A DNA stretch of 64,000 bases, from contig NZ_JMQI01000066.1 of NCBI RefSeq assembly GCF_000695625.1, positions 62,001 to 126,000 of the forward strand, given 5' to 3'. A model generated the notes under the pieces. That model saw only the letters and a program-made list of their open reading frames with translations, made no database searches and was not told the origin of the DNA. A program made the translations under genes and the position numbers. The DNA comes from Amycolatopsis rifamycinica. GTDB lineage: Bacteria > Actinomycetota > Actinomycetes > Mycobacteriales > Pseudonocardiaceae. How positions within the stretch are numbered: the stretch's first letter is position 1; each line of letters starts with the position of its first letter. This document shows, piece by piece, positions 9,132-16,746 of this stretch.

Positions 9132-9641
9132 ATGGCCGAGACTCCCGAGCCCCCGCCCACGCTGGCCGATCCGCGCGCGCTGCTGCTGGGCTACCTCGAC
9201 CACAGCGCCACCGCCGTCCTGCGCAAGCTCGACGGCCTTTCCGAGCAGGATCTGCGCCGGAGCGTCGTGCCCTCGGGCTGGACGCCGCTGGGCATGGTCA
9301 AGCACCTCGCCTGCACCGAGCGCTTCTGGATCCGGTACCTGTTCGCCGGCGAGGACGTCGACTTCTCCTGGCCCGGCACCGCCGAGCAGAAGTGGTTCGT
9401 CGCGCCGGAGGAACCCTCGGCGGACATCACGGCGTTCTTCCTCGCGGAGCGCGAGAACTGCGCCCGGCTCGCCGCGGTCACCCCGTTGGACCGCCGGGCG
9501 GCCCGCACGACCCGTCGCGGCGGTGCCGAGGAGCACCCGACGTTCGCGTGGATCCTGTGTCACCTGGTGCAGAGCTTCGCCCGGCACGCCGGGCACGTGG
9601 ACGTCGGCCGCGAGCTGCTCGACGGCGTCACCGGCAAGTAG
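9132..9641 (+). CDS. DinB-like / DUF664 four-helix protein
   Basis: A 169-residue DinB-superfamily protein (DUF664 branch). Metal-binding histidines are visible in MVKHLACTERFW and in the C-terminal HLVQSFARHAGHVDV, the usual spacing for the DinB/YfiT triad. Actinomycete relatives are often thiol-dependent transferases using mycothiol; that role is an inference. The ATG was chosen because homologues begin with a short Pro-rich lead before PRALLLGYLDHS; the longer upstream frame is Arg-rich. It is convergent with the next gene, with only five bases between the stops. Confidence 0.82.
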   Translation: MAETPEPPPTLADPRALLLGYLDHSATAVLRKLDGLSEQDLRRSVVPSGWTPLGMVKHLACTERFWIRYLFAGEDVDFSWPGTAEQKWFVAPEEPSADITAFFLAERENCARLAAVTPLDRRAARTTRRGGAEEHPTFAWILCHLVQSFARHAGHVDVGRELLDGVTGK

Positions 9642-9646
9642 GGCCG

Positions 9647-10363
9647 TCAGGCGGGCGGCGCGACCGTGGCTTCCTGGTTGGCGCGGTGCAGCGCGTCGGC
9701 GACGAAGCCGCTCGCCTTCAGCTCCTCCACCAGGTCGTGCAGGAACGCGATCGTCTCCGGGCGGCGGTCCGGGGTGGTGCAGACGGCCTGGCGGATCTCC
9801 ATGAACCGGCCCGGAAGTACCCGCGTCCCCGGGTGCGCGCCGGCGTAGGCGGTCATCGGCTGCCGGATCCCGGCCGCGACCTCCAGGCCGCCGTCCTCGA
9901 ACGCCGTGACGCCGTCGTCGCCGCGCACGATCGTCGCGTGCCGGAGGGTCCGGGTCAGGTACAGGTCGTACGCGGAGCCCTGCTTGACGCCGATCCGGAC
10001 GTCCGGCCGGTCGACGTCGGCCGGGGTCGTGAGCGGCGAGCCGTCCGGGACGACGTACACGCCTTCGATGACGACGTACGGCGCCGTGAACGCCACCTCG
10101 GCCGCGCGGGCGGGTTCGATCGCCAGGAAGCCGAGGTCGGCCGCCCCCGAGGTCAGCGCCTCGAACGACTTGCGGGCCGCGTCGAAGCAGACGAGGCGCA
10201 CCGGGACGTCCAGCCGCGCGGCCACTTCACGCGCGAGGTCGACCGTGACCCCGCCCGGCTCCTCCGGCGTTCCGTGCGCGAGCACGGGGTTGCCGAGGTT
10301 GACGGCGGCGCGCAGCGCGCCGGTGGGGGCGAGGTCGCGGGCGACGGCGGAAAGATCTCCCAT
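9647..10363 (-). CDS. Periplasmic-binding-protein-like protein without signal peptide
   Basis: A 238-residue type II solute-binding fold (SBP_bac_3 type): GGVTVDLAREVAARLDVPVRLV at the front, then ALTSGAADLGFLAIEPARAAEVAFTAPY, typical of polar amino-acid binding proteins. It begins directly with the mature fold; there is no signal peptide, lipobox or neighbouring permease or ATPase. It may act in the cytosol as a sensor or an enzyme of the cyclohexadienyl dehydratase kind. It follows the aldose epimerase on the same strand after 49 bases and may be co-transcribed with it. Confidence 0.78.
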   Translation of the reverse strand: MGDLSAVARDLAPTGALRAAVNLGNPVLAHGTPEEPGGVTVDLAREVAARLDVPVRLVCFDAARKSFEALTSGAADLGFLAIEPARAAEVAFTAPYVVIEGVYVVPDGSPLTTPADVDRPDVRIGVKQGSAYDLYLTRTLRHATIVRGDDGVTAFEDGGLEVAAGIRQPMTAYAGAHPGTRVLPGRFMEIRQAVCTTPDRRPETIAFLHDLVEELKASGFVADALHRANQEATVAPPA

Positions 10364-10412
10364 GACCGGCGAGGCTATCGGCGGGACCGGGCGGGTGCCT
10401 CGCGAATGTCGC

Positions 10413-11504
10413 TCACGCCACCGGTGGCTCGTCGGCCGTGGTCAGGGCGTACACCGTCTCCTGGTGGTAGACCTCGCCGGGCCGCAGCACGGTGCTGGGG
10501 AAGTCCGGCCGGTTGGGGGAGTCCGGGAAGTGCTGGGCCTCCAGCGCGAAGCCGGCGCCGCGGTGGTACGGGCGGCCGCCGGTGCCGGTGAGGGCCGCGG
10601 TCAGGTAGTTGCCCGAGTAGAACTGCAGGCCCGGCTCGGTCGTCCACATCGTCAGCAGGCGGCCGGACGCCGGGTCCCACGCCCGGGCGGCGAACGGCGC
10701 GCCGTCGTCGAGCACCCAGTTGTGGTCGTAGCCCTGGCCGATCACCAGCTGGGGGTCGGGCTCGCCGACGCGGGCGCCGATCGGCGCCCACCGGCGGAAG
10801 TCGAAAGGCGTGTCCTCGACCGGGACCGGGTCGCCCGCCGGGATCAGGTCGTCACCGGTCGGGCAGAACCGGCTCGCGGCGATCTCCAGGTGGTGCTCGT
10901 GGACGTCGCCGGTCCCTTCGCCGGCCAGGTTCCAGTAGGTGTGGTTGGTCAGGTTGACGACCGTCGGCGCGTCGGTGGTCGCGCGGTAGGTGATGCGGAG
11001 CCGGTCGCGCGCGTCGACGCGGTAGGTGACCTCGGTGGTGAGCCGGCCGGGGTAACCCTGGTCGCCGTCCGGGCTGACCAGCGTGAGCCGCAGCGCGACA
11101 CCGTCGCCGTCCCGCACCTCGGTGGCCGCCCAGACCCGCGTGTCGAACCCGGCGGGGCCGCCGTGCAGGCTGTTCTTGCCGTTGTTGAGGGGGACGCGGT
11201 ACTGGACGCCGTCGAGGGTGAAGGTGCCGCCGGCGATCCGGTTGGCGAACCGGCCGATCACCGCGCCGAGGAACACCCGGTCGGCCCCGGGCCGGTTGTT
11301 GGCGACGTAGGAGTCGAGGTCCGCGAACCCGAGCACGACGTTGCCGAGGCGGCCGTCGCGGTCCGGCGCTTCCAGCGACTGGATGACGCCGCCGTAGTCG
11401 AGCACGCGCGCGATCGGGCCGCCGGGCCGGCCCAGCGTGTACCGGTGGACATCGGTGCCGCCGGCCTGGCCGAACGGCTCCCGGGTGAGTTCGGGCGCGG
11501 TCAT
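10413..11504 (-). CDS. galM: Aldose 1-epimerase (mutarotase)
   Basis: A 363-residue mutarotase that interconverts alpha and beta anomers of galactose or related sugars in the cytosol. Family landmarks are GRFANRIAGG, NGKNSLHGGPAGFD, the catalytic histidine in NLTNHTYWNLAG, and the catalytic glutamate in GFALEAQHFPDSPN. The ATG start is supported by TTGGAGGAC upstream; the frame runs 38 codons further without a ribosome site. A perfect 16-bp palindrome lies 20 bases before the start. Its core matches one in front of the alpha-galactosidase at the other end of the window, so both may belong to one LacI-type galactoside regulon. Confidence 0.93.
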   Translation of the reverse strand: MTAPELTREPFGQAGGTDVHRYTLGRPGGPIARVLDYGGVIQSLEAPDRDGRLGNVVLGFADLDSYVANNRPGADRVFLGAVIGRFANRIAGGTFTLDGVQYRVPLNNGKNSLHGGPAGFDTRVWAATEVRDGDGVALRLTLVSPDGDQGYPGRLTTEVTYRVDARDRLRITYRATTDAPTVVNLTNHTYWNLAGEGTGDVHEHHLEIAASRFCPTGDDLIPAGDPVPVEDTPFDFRRWAPIGARVGEPDPQLVIGQGYDHNWVLDDGAPFAARAWDPASGRLLTMWTTEPGLQFYSGNYLTAALTGTGGRPYHRGAGFALEAQHFPDSPNRPDFPSTVLRPGEVYHQETVYALTTADEPPVA

Positions 11505-11524
11505 CGGTGGCGTCCTCCAACCGA

Positions 11525-11540
11525 CTGTTAGCGCTAACAG
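11525..11540. promoter_or_regulatory. LacI-family operator before galM
   Basis: CTGTTAGCGCTAACAG is a perfect palindrome with the central CG step typical of LacI/GalR operators. It lies upstream of the galM ribosome site. The 14-base core TGTTAGCGCTAACA recurs exactly at 63399-63412. Confidence 0.8.
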
Positions 11541-11610
11541 CCTGGAAAGACCATAGCCGACCGCGCCGCCGCTGTCAGCCCGCTGGTGCCGCGGATTCGC
11601 ACGGCTTGAA

Positions 11611-11690
11611 CGAGTCATTCAAGGCTCCGGACGACAGGAATGGGTCGTTCAAGACCTCGGACGACAGGGATGGGGCATTCAAGACGCCGT
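11611..11690. repeat. 30-bp intergenic tandem repeat, about 2.7 copies
   Basis: Units begin at 11611, 11641 and 11671 and share a YTCAAG core followed by CGGACGACAGG. The repeat lies between the 3' end of the PucR-type gene and the promoter of galM. It is non-coding and its function is unknown. Confidence 0.7.
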
Positions 11691-11701
11691 GGGCCGCCCG
11701 G

Positions 11702-12949
11702 TCAGCGTTCGCCGGTCGGGGGCCGGGTGCCCAGCAACCGGTGGGCGCGCAACGCCATCTGGATCTCCAGGCGCCGGGCCGGGTCCGTCAGCCGCTCGCC
11801 GAACAGCTCGCTCAGCTGGCTCACGCGGTAGCGGACGGTCTGCGGGTGGATCCGCAGGGCCTGCGCGATCTCCGGGGTGCTCCCGTTGTGCTCCAGCCAG
11901 CTCAGCAACGTCTCCGCGAGCCGGGTCTGCTGCTTCGCCGTCAGGCCGGCGAACGGCGCCAGCGCCTTCGCCGACAGCTCGTCCAGCAGGAAACGGTCGA
12001 TCAGCAGCCAGTGCGTGGCCAGGTGGTCGGCCGTGTGCGTGACCGGGCCGTCGCCGGCCAGGCCGCGGCGGAGCAGCTCGAGCGTGCGGCGGGCCCACCG
12101 CAGCGACGTCGCGGCCTCCGCCGGGCGGACCCGGGGGCCGACCGCCGCGCGCCAGCCCGGCAGGCGGCCTTCGAGGCCCCGCAGGTCGCGGTCCGGGTGC
12201 GGGGTCAGCAGGCACGGCTCGGGGCCGTCGAGGTCCAGGAGCACGTCCTCGGGAAGCCGCGGGGACGGCGGCGGGTGCTGTCCGGTGCGCGGCTCGAGCG
12301 CGACGACGGCGACCCGCTCCGGCATCGGCCACTGCGCGGCCTCGGCCATCGTCGCCAGCGTGGCCGGGGACGACGGCGGGGTGGACAGGAGCAGTTCGAA
12401 GAGCCGGCGCCGCCGCCGCTCGAGCGTGCCGGTCGCCATCGCCTGTGCCAACGTGTACCCCTCGACCGAGTACGAGGAAATTTCCTCCACGTAAGCGAAA
12501 ATGGCTTCGGCGCCGACGCACAGCACGGCCGCCGGGAACCGGTGGGCCTGGCCCAGTTCGGCCACGTAGCGCCACGCCGCTCGGCCGCCCGCGCGGTAGG
12601 CGGCCTGCAGGGAATTGAGGCTGCCGCCGTCGTGGTGCACGCGCCTTCCGACCTCGACGAACAGCTTCGCCCACGTGTCCTGTGTGGACGTCAGGTCTTC
12701 GATGCTGTCGATGCAGCCGATGACCGCCTGCTCGATCGCGAGCACGATCATCTTGCCGAACTCGCCCTCGAGGGGCTTGGCGTACTCGGGGACGGCGTGC
12801 TGGACCTCCTCGAGGATCCGCCGGGCGAGCGGGTCGGCGTGCGGCCGGAACCGGCGCGCGAGTTCCGTCGGCAGCGAGCACCACAGCTGCCGCGCGCGGC
12901 CGGTGCCCCGCGGCTGCGGGATCGCCGCCTGCGTGATCGTCCGGGTCAT
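11702..12949 (-). CDS. PucR/CdaR-type transcriptional regulator, copy A
   Basis: A 415-residue regulator with the C-terminal HTH of the PucR/CdaR group (LLSWLEHNGSTPEIAQALRIHPQTVRYRVSQLSELFG). The middle carries a degenerate nucleotide-cyclase-like segment, and the N-terminal region is helical and of unknown sensing role (AIEQAVIGCIDSIEDL...LQAAYRAGGRAAWRYV). AAGGGG precedes the ATG. It is divergent from the MMPL transporter gene, and the shared 283-bp intergenic region contains two inverted repeats that could be its sites. Copy B at 30852-32066 has the same architecture and lies on the other side of the lipid locus. The effector is unknown. Confidence 0.85.
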   Translation of the reverse strand: MTRTITQAAIPQPRGTGRARQLWCSLPTELARRFRPHADPLARRILEEVQHAVPEYAKPLEGEFGKMIVLAIEQAVIGCIDSIEDLTSTQDTWAKLFVEVGRRVHHDGGSLNSLQAAYRAGGRAAWRYVAELGQAHRFPAAVLCVGAEAIFAYVEEISSYSVEGYTLAQAMATGTLERRRRRLFELLLSTPPSSPATLATMAEAAQWPMPERVAVVALEPRTGQHPPPSPRLPEDVLLDLDGPEPCLLTPHPDRDLRGLEGRLPGWRAAVGPRVRPAEAATSLRWARRTLELLRRGLAGDGPVTHTADHLATHWLLIDRFLLDELSAKALAPFAGLTAKQQTRLAETLLSWLEHNGSTPEIAQALRIHPQTVRYRVSQLSELFGERLTDPARRLEIQMALRAHRLLGTRPPTGER

Positions 12950-13094
12950 GGCTCACACCCCTTGCCGCGCCTCGTGGAGAGTCCGCGCCGTGATCGGCGC
13001 GGAGGCCATGTACTCACACGGGATCGGAGTTGGCAACCGCCGATGCTGCTCGCGGAGCGGGTTCTGTCACGCCGGGCCCAACGGCCGCACCGGA

Positions 13095-13116
13095 GTTTGT
13101 CACCTGCCGGACAAAC
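13095..13116. promoter_or_regulatory. Inverted repeat GTTTGTC-N8-GACAAAC
   Basis: Seven-base perfect arms lie in the divergent promoter region of PucR copy A and the MMPL gene. The left arm read on the minus strand is GTGACAAAC, a nonamer that recurs upstream of the acyl-AMP ligase (16632) and of the cutinase (29949). It is a candidate binding site for a locus regulator. Confidence 0.45.
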
Positions 13117-13168
13117 CCCGGATCACTAACCACGGCAAAGGTTTCCGGAATTCGATTTGTGATCCGGG
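13117..13168. promoter_or_regulatory. Inverted repeat with 10-bp arms, 32-bp spacer
   Basis: CCCGGATCAC at 13117-13126 is exactly complemented by GTGATCCGGG at 13159-13168, 65 bases before the MMPL start. Its spacing suits a looped or two-dimer operator better than a terminator, because no gene ends here. Confidence 0.4.
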
Positions 13169-13232
13169 ACGGTATCTTCGCGCACCTCGCCGTTGTTAGC
13201 GTGATCGACCGGCACGCGGGAGGAGAACACCG

Positions 13233-15272
13233 ATGACGGCGCTCGTTTCCTGGTGCTTCCGCCGCGCCGGCGTCGTCATCGTGCTGTGGCTGGTGGCGCT
13301 GGGCGGCCTCGGTACGGCCGCGCTGCACACCGGCGCGGCCTTCCGCGACACGGTGGCCCTGCCCGCCGCGGACAGCACCGCGGCGGCCGGCCTGCTGCGC
13401 ACCGCCGGGGCCGGTGGTGCCGCGGAACGCGTGGTGGTGCGCTCGCCGGACGGCCCGGTCGACGGCACGGATCGCTTTTTCCGGGGTCCGGGTGGCGAAG
13501 CCCCCGGTCCGGGCCGCGCCCGGCTCGACGCGTTCGCCGCCCGGCTGGCGGCGCTGCCGCACGTGGTGTCCGTCGATCCGCCGCCCGGCGAGGTGTCCGC
13601 CGACCGGCGGACGGCGGTGCTCACCGTGCGCTTCGACGCGCCGGCCGCCGACCTCGGGCCGGGGACGGCCGAGGCGTTCGCGGCCGCCGTCCGCGACGCC
13701 GGCGGCCTCACCGCCGGGGCGTCCGGGGAACTCGCCGCGATGACGGCCGCCGCGCCCGGGCTGGGCAACGCCGGAATCGGCCTGCTCGCCGCGGCCGTGG
13801 TGCTGCTGGTGGCCTTCGGCTCGCTGACCTGCGTCCTGCTCCCGGTCCTCACCGCGGCGGTTTCCGTGGGCTGCGCACTGGCCGCCGTGACGCTGTTGTC
13901 GCACGTCATGACCGTGCCGAAGATCAGCACCGAGATCGCCGCGCTGCTCGGGCTCGGCGTCGGCGTCGACTACGCGCTGTTCGTGCTCACCCGCTACCGG
14001 CAGGGCCGCCGGGACGGCGCCGGACCGGCGGCGGCCCTGGCCGTCGCGGCGGCGACCTCCGGCCGCAGCGTCGTCTTCGCCGGCGTCACCGTGTGCGTCT
14101 CGCTGGCCGGCATGGTCACCGTCGGCCTGCCGTTCCTGAACGGGATCGCGGCCGCCGCCGCGGTCTCGGTGCTGCTGACCGCGTTCGCCGCGCTGACCCT
14201 GCTGCCCGCGTTGCTGCGGCTCCTCGCCCGCCGGATGAGCCTGCGCCCGGACGGCCACGGCGGCCGGTGGGCCCGGCTCGCGCGGGCGGTGACCGCGCGC
14301 CCCGGCCCGTACACGCTCGCCGCCCTGCTGGTCGTGGCCGTGCTCGCGCTCCCGATGACCGGCCTGCGGCTCGGCGTGCCGGACGCCGCGCTCGACCCGC
14401 CCGGCAGCGTCACGCGCACCGCGGCCGAGCTGCTGGAAGAGGGCTTCGGGCCGGGCGCGGACGCGCCGCTGCTGGTGGTCGGGACCGGTGGCGAGTCGGT
14501 GGGCGCATTGCGGGAAGCGCTGCTCGCGAGCGCCGACGTCGGCCCGCCGGCCGCGCTGCCGGGGGGCGTCTGGCTGCTCACGGTGCTCCCGCGGACCGCT
14601 CCCGCCGATCCGGCCACCGGCGAGCTGCTCGCGTCGACGCGGGTGATGGCCAGGGTCCTCGGCAGCCCGGACGCGCACGTCGGCGGGGTCGTCGCGGCCC
14701 GGGCCGACTTCTCCGCCGCGATCGCCGACCGGCTGCCCCTGTTCTTCGCCGCCGTCGTCGGGATCTCGGTGCTGCTGCTGGCCTGGGTGTTCCGCAGTGT
14801 GCTGATCCCGCTCACCGCGGCGGCGATGAACCTGCTGACCGCGGCCGCGACGACCGGCGCGGTGGTGTTCGCCTTCGGCGGCCCGATCGAGCCGTACCTG
14901 CCCGTCTTCCTCTTCGCCGGGCTGTTCGGGTTGTCGATGGACTACGAGGTCTTCCTCATCGCCCGCATCCAGGAGGCCTGGCGCCGCCACGGCGACACGC
15001 GGGCGGCGGTCGTCGACGGCGTCGCGGCGACCGGCCGGACCATCACCGCGGCCGCGCTGATCATGGCGCTGGTGTTCGTGTCGTTCGCCTTCGTGGACGC
15101 CCGGGTGGTGCGCGAGGCGGGCGTCGGGCTGACCGTCGCCGTGCTGCTGGACGCGGTCGTCGTCCGGTGCGTGCTCGTCCCCGCGGTGATGACCCGGCTG
15201 GGCGCGGCGAACTGGTGGTTCCCGGGGCGGACGGCCGTGGTCGCCGTCGAACCGGCGGGGAGCCCGCGATGA
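13233..15272 (+). CDS. MMPL-family (RND) lipid transporter
   Basis: A 679-residue membrane protein with two repeated transmembrane blocks, the architecture of MmpL lipid exporters. Both Asp-Tyr pairs thought to relay protons in MmpL3 are present: GVDYALFVLTRYRQ (Asp246) and LSMDYEVFLIARIQE (Asp570). The first extracytoplasmic domain follows helix 1 (residues about 35-170). It is shorter than MmpL3, lacking its long cytoplasmic tail. GGGAGGAG precedes the ATG. The stop overlaps the MFS start (ATGA). Its place just upstream of an acyl-AMP ligase, PKS and Ag85-like genes suggests it exports the lipid they make; that is an inference. Confidence 0.9.
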   Translation: MTALVSWCFRRAGVVIVLWLVALGGLGTAALHTGAAFRDTVALPAADSTAAAGLLRTAGAGGAAERVVVRSPDGPVDGTDRFFRGPGGEAPGPGRARLDAFAARLAALPHVVSVDPPPGEVSADRRTAVLTVRFDAPAADLGPGTAEAFAAAVRDAGGLTAGASGELAAMTAAAPGLGNAGIGLLAAAVVLLVAFGSLTCVLLPVLTAAVSVGCALAAVTLLSHVMTVPKISTEIAALLGLGVGVDYALFVLTRYRQGRRDGAGPAAALAVAAATSGRSVVFAGVTVCVSLAGMVTVGLPFLNGIAAAAAVSVLLTAFAALTLLPALLRLLARRMSLRPDGHGGRWARLARAVTARPGPYTLAALLVVAVLALPMTGLRLGVPDAALDPPGSVTRTAAELLEEGFGPGADAPLLVVGTGGESVGALREALLASADVGPPAALPGGVWLLTVLPRTAPADPATGELLASTRVMARVLGSPDAHVGGVVAARADFSAAIADRLPLFFAAVVGISVLLLAWVFRSVLIPLTAAAMNLLTAAATTGAVVFAFGGPIEPYLPVFLFAGLFGLSMDYEVFLIARIQEAWRRHGDTRAAVVDGVAATGRTITAAALIMALVFVSFAFVDARVVREAGVGLTVAVLLDAVVVRCVLVPAVMTRLGAANWWFPGRTAVVAVEPAGSPR

Positions 15273-16654
15273 TCCGGCGGACCCTGGTCGTGCTCGCGCT
15301 CGGCGCGTTCGTCACAACGCTGGACAACACGATCGTCGCCGCGGGCGCGCCGTCCATCGGCCGCGCTCTCGCCCTGGACGTCGACGCCCTGCCGTGGATC
15401 GCGCTCGGGTACATGCTGCCCTTCGCCGGGCTCCTGCCGGCGGCGGGCGCCCTGGTCGACCGCTGGGGACGGCGTCCCGCCCTGACCGGGGCGCTGCTGG
15501 CGTTCGGCGCCGGCGCGGCGGTCGGCGGGGTGGCGGGCTCGGCGTGGCTGCTGGTCGCCGCCCGGGCGCTGCAGGGTGTGGCGGCCGCGTTCCTGGTGCC
15601 GGGGCTGCTGAGCCTGCTGCGGACCAACCTCGACGCCCGCGGCCGGACGCTCGGCGCGGCGGTGTGGACGGCCTGCCTGGCGGCCGCGCTGGCCCTCGGC
15701 CCGGCCCTCGGCGGTGTCCTGAGCGAATACTGCGGCTGGGCCTGGATCTTCTTCGTCAACCTCCCGTTCGTGGTCGCGCTGCTGGTCCTGCTGCCGGGGA
15801 CCGTGCCGCCCGGCCGGACCGCCGGGACCCGCGCGCCACCGGCGCCGGCGATGGTCCTGGTGACCGCGAGCCTGGTGCTGCTCACCACCGCACTGGCCGA
15901 ACCCCGGTTCCGGCTCCCGCTGCTGGCCGCCGGAACCGTGCTCGGCGTGGCGTTCCTCGTCCGGGAGCGGCGGGCGCGGGAGCGGCTCGTCCCGGCGGCG
16001 CTGACCGGGAACCGGGTGTTCCTGGGCTCGCTCGGCCTGCAGCTGCTGTGGGGACTGGGGATCTCCGGGGTCTTCTTCTTCACGCCGTTGCTGCACCAGG
16101 AGTTCCTGGGACTCGGCCCGGCCGGCGCCGGGCTGCCCCTGGCCGGGGTCGCGGTGGCGGTCGTGGCCGCGACGCCGCTGGTGCCGTCGGCGGTCGCCCG
16201 GCACGGTCCTTTTCGGACGGTGGCGGCGGGGCTGGCCGCGGTGGGCGCCGGACTGCTGGCCCTCGCCGCGGTGAACCACGTCCCCGCGCTGTGGCCACGC
16301 GTGCCCGGCCTGGTCCTGATCGGCGCGGGTTCGACGTTCACCGTCCCGATGACCTCGCACGCGCTGGACGTGGTGGCGCCGCGGTATTCCGGCACGGCGT
16401 CGGGTCTGCTGACCGCGGCCCGGGAACTGTCGAGCGCGCTCGGCGTCGCGCTGATCGGCGCGATGCTGACCTCGGTGCGCGCGGTGCGGCTGGCCGCGGG
16501 CGCCCCCGCCGGCGCGGCGCTGGCCGTCGGGTACACCGCGGGCCTGCTCGCCGCGGCCGGGCTCACGTTCGCCGGCGCGCTGCTGGCGGTGCGCGTGCCG
16601 GGGACCCGGCCCGCCGAAACCTCGTCGCCGCGTGACAAACGTGCTGTGCCCTGA
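15269..16654 (+). CDS. MFS transporter, DHA2 (drug/proton antiporter) family
   Basis: A 461-residue major-facilitator protein beginning with the DHA2 signature TTLDNTIVAAGAPSIG and followed by motif A-like DRWGRRPAL. Family members usually have 14 helices. It starts inside the stop codon of the MMPL gene, so the two are coupled. DHA2 proteins export drugs and, in some cases, lipids or siderophores. Here the pairing with an MMPL protein and the downstream lipid genes suggests export of a lipid or precursor. Confidence 0.9.
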   Translation: MIRRTLVVLALGAFVTTLDNTIVAAGAPSIGRALALDVDALPWIALGYMLPFAGLLPAAGALVDRWGRRPALTGALLAFGAGAAVGGVAGSAWLLVAARALQGVAAAFLVPGLLSLLRTNLDARGRTLGAAVWTACLAAALALGPALGGVLSEYCGWAWIFFVNLPFVVALLVLLPGTVPPGRTAGTRAPPAPAMVLVTASLVLLTTALAEPRFRLPLLAAGTVLGVAFLVRERRARERLVPAALTGNRVFLGSLGLQLLWGLGISGVFFFTPLLHQEFLGLGPAGAGLPLAGVAVAVVAATPLVPSAVARHGPFRTVAAGLAAVGAGLLALAAVNHVPALWPRVPGLVLIGAGSTFTVPMTSHALDVVAPRYSGTASGLLTAARELSSALGVALIGAMLTSVRAVRLAAGAPAGAALAVGYTAGLLAAAGLTFAGALLAVRVPGTRPAETSSPRDKRAVP

Positions 16655-16687
16655 CCCGTTTCCCCGTGAGTACCGGAGATCGATTCG

Positions 16688-16715
16688 TTGACAACCGCAC
16701 CGGCGCGGCTATTCA
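16688..16715 (+). promoter_or_regulatory. Sigma-70-type promoter for the acyl-AMP ligase/PKS operon
   Basis: TTGACA at 16688-16693 and TATTCA at 16710-16715 are separated by 16 bases. The ATG follows 32 bases after the -10 element. This suggests the ligase-PKS-carboxylase genes can be expressed separately from the two transporters. Confidence 0.5.
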
Positions 16716-16746
16716 CTGCGCCGGTAAACGCTCTCTGCGAGGATGC

